Origin: Acidobacteriota bacterium
Lineage (GTDB): Bacteria > Acidobacteriota > Vicinamibacteria > Vicinamibacterales > CAVVIG01
Direction of reading: 5' to 3'
DNA length: 58,327 nucleotides
NCBI GenBank assembly: GCA_003222535.1
Contig: QHWJ01000361.1
Coordinates: 1 to 58,327, forward strand
Of the stretch, positions 54,065-58,327 are shown piece by piece. Position 1 is the stretch's first letter, and each line of letters opens with the position of its first letter. The translations under genes were made by a program, and so were the position numbers. A model generated the notes under the pieces. That model was not told the origin of the DNA. It worked only from the letters and a program-made list of their open reading frames with translations, and did not search any database.

Positions 54065-55399
54065 GTGAAGATCCACCTGATCGGCATCTGCGGCACGGCC
54101 ATGGCGACGCTCGCCGCGATGCTGAAGCGAAAAGGGCACGACGTTCGCGGCTCGGATCAGGACGTCTACCCGCCGATGAGCGACTTCCTCGCATCCGAAG
54201 GCATTCCGACGCTCGCCGGGTACGCATCGGATCACATCCCGAGCGATCTCGACCTCGTTGTCGTCGGCAACGCCATCTCGCGGGGCAATGCCGAGCTGGA
54301 GGAAGTGCTCGACCGCAAGATCCGGTACTGTTCGCTGCCCGAGGCGATCCGCGAGCACTTTCTCTGGGGCGCGCGGTCGATCGTGGTCGCGGGGACGCAC
54401 GGCAAGACCACGACGGCCTCTTTGGCGGGCTGGCTGCTGACCGACGGCGGCGTCGACCCGAGCGTGCTCGTCGGGGGCATCGCGCGCAACTTCGGCGACC
54501 AGGGATCCAGCTATCGGATCGGGCGGGGCCGCGACTTCGTGATCGAAGGCGACGAGTACGACAGCGCGTTCTTCGACAAGACGGCGAAGTTCCTGAAATA
54601 TCTGCCGGACATCGCCGTGATCAACAACGTCGAGTTCGATCACGCGGACATCTATGCCGACTTCGATGCGGTGACGCTGGCGTTTCGGCGCCTCGTGACC
54701 CTCGTGCCGCGGCGCGGGCTGCTGCTGATTGGCGCCGACAGTCCTGGCGCACGCGCCCTCGCCGACACTGCCGTCTCGCGCGTCCAGACATTCGGCACCA
54801 GAGACGATGTCGACTGGCAGGCGCACGATCTCGAGCCGGCGGGCGCCGCGACCCGGTTCCGGGTGCGCCGCAACGCGGCGCCGTTCGGCGGCTTCGAGGT
54901 GCCGCTGGTCGGGGCACATAACGTGCGGAACGCGACGGCCGCCATCGCCGTGGCCACGGAGGCCGGCATCGGCGTCGAGCGCATCGCCGAAGGGCTGCGC
55001 GCGTTCGCGGGCGTGAAGCGGCGGCTCGAGGTCGTCGGGATCGCCGATGGCGTCACGGTCTACGACGACTTCGCGCATCATCCGACCGCCATCGCGACAA
55101 CGATCGATGGTCTGCGCCGCGCGGTCGGCGCTTCGCGCATCCTCGCCGTGCTCGAACCTCGCTCAAACACGATGAAGCTTGGAACGATGAAGGCAGCGCT
55201 CCCGGAGAGCCTGCGCGACGCTGATCGTGTCTATTGCTATGCCGCCAATCTCGGCTGGGACGTCGCTGCCGCGCTGTCGCCGCTCGACGGCAAGACCGAG
55301 ATCCATACCGATCTCGGCGCGTTGATCGAATCGATCGCACGGGATGCACGGCCGGGCGATCACGTGCTCGTCATGAGCAACGGCGGAGCCGGGCGGGCG
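54065..55399 (+). CDS. mpl: UDP-N-acetylmuramate:tripeptide ligase Mpl, fused in frame to PxpB
   Basis: Joins recycled tripeptide to UDP-MurNAc. The Mur-ligase fold is clear: IHLIGICGTAMATLAAMLKRKGHDVRGSD at the N-terminus, ATP loop GTHGKTTT at 110-117, EGDEYDSAFFDKTAKFL, NNVEFDHADIYAD, HNVRNATAAIAVA, YDDFAHHPTAIATTI, and LEPRSNTMKLG. The family normally ends about ten residues after LVMSNGG. Here no stop codon follows, and the frame runs from SNGGAGR straight into PxpB at residue 446. The GTG at 54065 fits the family start. Confidence 0.93.
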
Positions 55400-56102
55400 A
55401 TGAACGGCGCCGGTACGTATCGCGTCGTGCCGGCCGGCGACTCCGCGATCATCGTCGAATTCGACGAGCGAATCGACCCGGTCGTCAACGCGCGGACGGT
55501 CGCCTTCGCCGACGCCATTCAGGCAGCCGACCTTCGCGGCGTTCGGGACGTGGTGCCGACCTACCGTTCCATCGCGATTTACTTCGATCCGCTGCGGACC
55601 GACGGCGACGCCCTGATGGCGTCGGTCGAGCGTGAGGCGACGCAGCCGTCCCGCGAACTGGCGATCGCGCGCGAGCCGGTCCGAATCCCGGTCTGCTACG
55701 GCGGCGATCTCGGGCCTGATCTTCCCGGCGTCGCGGCATTTGCAGGGATGCGGGAAGCCGAAGTCGTCCGTGTGCACACGGGAACGGTGTATCGAGTTTT
55801 TCTGCTTCGCGATGCCGCGACATACGACGCCGCGCGTCCGGGTGCCGCTCGGTTCCGTCGGCATTGCCGGCGTGCAGACCGGGGTGTATCCCGCGGAAAC
55901 GCCGGGTGGCTGGCAGGTGATCGGCCGCACGCCGCTGCAACCGTTCGACCCCGCGCGCGACGATCCATTTCTGATGAAAGCCGGCGATGCCGTGCAGTTC
56001 TATCCGATCGCGCGCGATGAGTACGATCGCCTCGTGCCGGATTCGCACCACCTCCCGGCCGCCGCGGCGGCCCGGCGCTCGGGCCTCCGGGGGATTGTGT
56101 GA
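55400..56102 (+). pseudogene. pxpB: 5-oxoprolinase subunit B (PxpB), frameshifted with deletion
   Basis: PxpB works with PxpA and PxpC to hydrolyse 5-oxoproline. The first frame, continuous with Mpl, gives [51 protein letters not shown] and HTGTVYRVF. The second frame then takes over with [42 protein letters not shown] to the stop at 56102. The conserved piece between VYRVF and MPRHTTP (the GFLPGF region, about 18 residues) is missing at about 55795-55812, together with the frame. The stop overlaps the pxpC GTG. Confidence 0.88.
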
Positions 56103-57061
56103 GCGCGGGCGTCGCACCGGCAACGATGTCGGTCGTCAAAGCCGGCATGCTGACGACGATTCAGGATGCCGGGCGGTGGGGTTTCCAGTCGCGCGGCGTG
56201 CCGGTGGCGGGGCCGATGGATCCCGTTTCGCATCGACTCGCGAACGCGCTCGTCGGCAACGACCGCGCCGCCGCCGCGCTCGAGATCACGCTGCTTGGTC
56301 CGGTGCTGGAGTTCGTGGACGAACGGCTCGTCGCCGTCGCCGGCGCGGAGTTCGAGCTCTCGCTGGACGGGCGTTCCGTCCCGTCGAATGCGCCGTTCAC
56401 CGTCTCGGCCGGATCGCACCTCCGCTTCGGTGCGCGGCGCCTCGGCTCGCGCGCGTATCTCGCCGTGTCGGGCGGCATCGCCGTGCCTCCAACGCTCGGC
56501 AGCCGATCGACGCATCTGGTCAGCGCGATGGGCGGTCTCAGGGGACGCGCGCTCACAGCCGGCGACCGGTTGCCGCTCGGCGACCCCACCAGAGTGCCGG
56601 GGACGGCCCTGGCCCCGCAGACGGCGATCGTGCCGCTGCCCGACGGCCACGCGACGATCCGCGTGCTGCCGGGACCCCAGGTGGAGTACTTCAGCGCGGA
56701 CGCGCTCGACGTGCTGCAGTCGGCGCCGTATGTGATCGGACACCACTCCGATCGCATGGGATTCCGCCTCGAAGGTCCGCGGCTGACCCACGCGCGCGGC
56801 GCCGACATCATCTCCGACGCCACACCGCTGGGCGTCATGCAAGTACCGGCATCGGGACAGCCGATCCTGCTGATGGCCGATCGACAGACGACGGGCGGCT
56901 ATCCGAAGATCGCGACGGTGATCGCCGCCGACATCGCCGTCGCCGGACAGTTGGGGCCGGCCGATTCGATTTCGTTCGCCGTCTGCACGCCGCGCGAAGC
57001 GATGGCGGCGCTGATCGCTCAGGAGCGTGCGCTGATGGCCGTCGAGGATCGGCGCGCATGA
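56099..57061 (+). CDS. pxpC: 5-oxoprolinase subunit C (PxpC)
   Basis: Catalytic partner of PxpA and PxpB (biotin-dependent-carboxylase-like domain). The 320 residues show [43 protein letters not shown], the family start. [57 protein letters not shown] and the end [22 protein letters not shown] also fit. It is complete. The GTG start overlaps the pxpB stop as GTGA. pxpA is not in the window. Confidence 0.93.
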   Translation: MSAGVAPATMSVVKAGMLTTIQDAGRWGFQSRGVPVAGPMDPVSHRLANALVGNDRAAAALEITLLGPVLEFVDERLVAVAGAEFELSLDGRSVPSNAPFTVSAGSHLRFGARRLGSRAYLAVSGGIAVPPTLGSRSTHLVSAMGGLRGRALTAGDRLPLGDPTRVPGTALAPQTAIVPLPDGHATIRVLPGPQVEYFSADALDVLQSAPYVIGHHSDRMGFRLEGPRLTHARGADIISDATPLGVMQVPASGQPILLMADRQTTGGYPKIATVIAADIAVAGQLGPADSISFAVCTPREAMAALIAQERALMAVEDRRA

Positions 57062-58017
57062 CGGACTTCGTGGCCGCGATGCACTCGGCGTTCGGCGCGG
57101 AGCGTCTGCGATCGCACGTGCCGCTCGCCGCGTTCACGACGTTCCGTGTCGGCGGCCCGGCCGACTGGCTGCTCGAAACGCGCACGAGCGACGAGATCGT
57201 CACGGCGCTGAAGCTCGCGCGCTCGGCGAACCTGCCGGTGACAATGCTTGGCGGCGGATCCAACGTGCTGGTCGCAGACGCCGGAGTCCGCGGGCTCGTG
57301 ATCCGGACGCGCGGCGGCGGCGTGTGCGCGATGGACGAGGCGCACGTGCGCGCCGATGCCGCGGTGACGATCAACGGCCTCGTCCGCTGGACGATCAACC
57401 ACCGCCTGGGCGGGCTCGAAGCCTGGGCCGGGACGCCCGGAACCGTCGGCGGCGCGATCTTCGGCAACGCGCACTTCGCCGGCCGTCTGATTGGCGACCT
57501 CGTCACCGAGGCTCGCCTCGCCGGGCCGGACGGCGCGGTCGCCGATGCGCCTGCGCCGGCGATGGCGTTCGGATACGATCGCAGCCGCTTGCAGGACACG
57601 GGCGAGATCCTGCTGTCGGCGGTGTTCCGCGTCTCGGCGGGCGAGGCCGCCGCGCTCCGCGCCATCGCGCGCGCCTCGCTCGCCTTTCGCAAGCGGACGC
57701 AGCCGCTCGACACGCCCAGCGCGGGGTGCATCTTTCAGAATCCGGACCCGGGCCGCGACCCCGTGCCGGACGGTCTCCCCTGGTCGGCCGGCGCGCTCGT
57801 CGATCGGGCGGGCATGAAGGGCGCCGCGCTCGCGGGCGCCCGCGTCTCGACGACGCACGGCAACTTCATTGTGAACGAAGGGGACGCGACGGCCGCCGCC
57901 ATCAGGCGCTTGATCGATCAGTGCCGGACCGCCGTCCGCGACCGCTTCGGCGTCGAGCTGCGCGAGGAGATCGTGTATCTCGGCGCCTTCGACGAGGAGC
58001 GTGTCCGAGAAATGTGA
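57058..58017 (+). CDS. murB: UDP-N-acetylenolpyruvoylglucosamine reductase
   Basis: Reduces UDP-GlcNAc-enolpyruvate to UDP-MurNAc. The 319 residues have PLAAFTTFRVGGPADWLLE, the FAD motif LGGGSNVLVADAGVRGLVI, GLEAWAGTPGTVGGAIFGNA, and SAGCIFQNP. This last lies where the family active site has a Ser (SAGSxF); here it is Cys, as in some type II enzymes. The C-terminal STTHGNFIVNEGDATA follows. The ATG overlaps the pxpC stop. Its stop codon lies in the loop of a hairpin (57995-58027). Confidence 0.95.
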   Translation: MTDFVAAMHSAFGAERLRSHVPLAAFTTFRVGGPADWLLETRTSDEIVTALKLARSANLPVTMLGGGSNVLVADAGVRGLVIRTRGGGVCAMDEAHVRADAAVTINGLVRWTINHRLGGLEAWAGTPGTVGGAIFGNAHFAGRLIGDLVTEARLAGPDGAVADAPAPAMAFGYDRSRLQDTGEILLSAVFRVSAGEAAALRAIARASLAFRKRTQPLDTPSAGCIFQNPDPGRDPVPDGLPWSAGALVDRAGMKGAALAGARVSTTHGNFIVNEGDATAAAIRRLIDQCRTAVRDRFGVELREEIVYLGAFDEERVREM

Positions 58018-58027
58018 ACACGCTCCT
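57995..58027. repeat. Hairpin at the murB stop containing the 22-bp dispersed element (copy 2)
   Basis: AGGAGCGTGT (57995-58004) pairs with ACACGCTCCT (58018-58027). The loop carries the murB TGA. The 22-mer at 58005-58026 is identical, inverted, to 822-843 in ispH. Confidence 0.75.
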
Positions 58028-58219
58028 AGTGTGGCGAGTTTGACGCTCCGTAACACGCTCATCCTGAGCCTGTCGACGGATGAGCCGTGTTGCTCGTGGT
58101 TCGACAAGCTCACCAGGAGCGATGCGTATGGCGATCTCGGACTCGCTACGCTGGCGACGACTGACGAACGACTGAGGACGAACGACTAAGGACGAACGAC
58201 TAAGGACGAACGACTATTC
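58018..58219. other. Repeat-filled gap between murB and murA
   Basis: It holds a CTCATCCTGAGC-type dispersed element (58056-58115) and a 14-nt tandem repeat, ACGAACGACTAAGG with variants, four copies (58162-58215). I see no gene and no clear promoter for murA. Confidence 0.75.
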
Positions 58220-58327
58220 ATGTCCACGCTGTTGATTGAAGGCGGCCAGCGTCTGTCTGGCGCCGTCGACGTCGAAGGAAACAAGAACTCCGCGCTGCCG
58301 CTGCTGGCCGCCTGTTTGTTGACCGTG
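58220..58327 (+). CDS. murA: UDP-N-acetylglucosamine 1-carboxyvinyltransferase, N-terminus (partial)
   Basis: The first 36 codons, cut by the window end. [33 protein letters not shown] has the MurA start pattern. It includes the K-N of GNKNSALP, where Lys and Asn bind UDP-GlcNAc. It makes the substrate of MurB, the gene just upstream. Confidence 0.9.
   Translation, partial: MSTLLIEGGQRLSGAVDVEGNKNSALPLLAACLLTV

Overview
This is a GC-rich bacterial chromosome segment from a didermic organism. It carries Mpl, TonB, a TolC-like signal-peptide start, a Spy/CpxP-like protein and TatA. The housekeeping gene order, a cyanobacterial-type IspH, and palindromes that add VRLK-type tails to proteins all suggest Acidobacteriota, perhaps Vicinamibacteria. 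That assignment is an inference from memory; no search was possible. I saw no rRNA, tRNA, CRISPR array, prophage or transposase.

Layout. 1-3.5 kb (minus): TolC-like start, Spy/CpxP-like protein, ispH, zinc-finger anti-sigma and ECF sigma factor. 3.6-14.3 kb (plus): pckA, gatB, ftsE-ftsX, a 94-aa unknown, glycerate kinase, rnr, selB. 14.3-21.1 kb: tatA, a geranylgeranyl-reductase-like flavoprotein, a stress-domain protein, tonB, then groEL-groES under a CIRCE operator, and a Fis-like HTH coupled to purC. 21.2-31.3 kb: a flippase-like membrane protein, nrdR, ntrY-ntrX, ftcD, TPR and RDD proteins, pgpA, cinA. 31.5-37.7 kb: thpR-plsY-gpsA-ftsY-ribD-ribE-ribBA, mostly overlapping. 37.8-43.5 kb: a DCC protein, a small unknown, then ffh-rpsP-khpA-rimM-trmD-rplS-rnhB. 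43.5-48.4 kb: a large TPR protein, a small membrane protein, thiE, a RodZ-like protein and a HEAT-like protein. 48.4-51.3 kb (minus): a GHMP kinase, polX and a 78-aa unknown. 51.9-58.3 kb: nagZ, ldcA, mpl, pxpB-pxpC, murB and the start of murA, a cell-wall synthesis and recycling cluster.

The most unusual structure is between genes. About twenty junctions hold short tandem 'words' of 7-14 nt. Often the words are followed, a few dozen bases later, by their reverse complements, so that a long imperfect hairpin sits at the gene boundary. The same words recur at junctions many kilobases apart. Several dispersed perfect palindromes are layered on top, some read in frame into proteins (selB, trmD, rimM, the glycerate kinase N-terminus, the reductase C-terminus).

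Several normally important genes look damaged by small deletions or insertions. selB and pxpB are frameshifted and lack internal segments. ntrY lacks about 30 residues in frame. ispH and ftsX have lost their C-terminal ends. mpl has lost its stop codon. trmD carries a 40-residue insertion. This may be real genome decay or rearrangement driven by the repeats, or metagenome assembly error; read mapping would decide.
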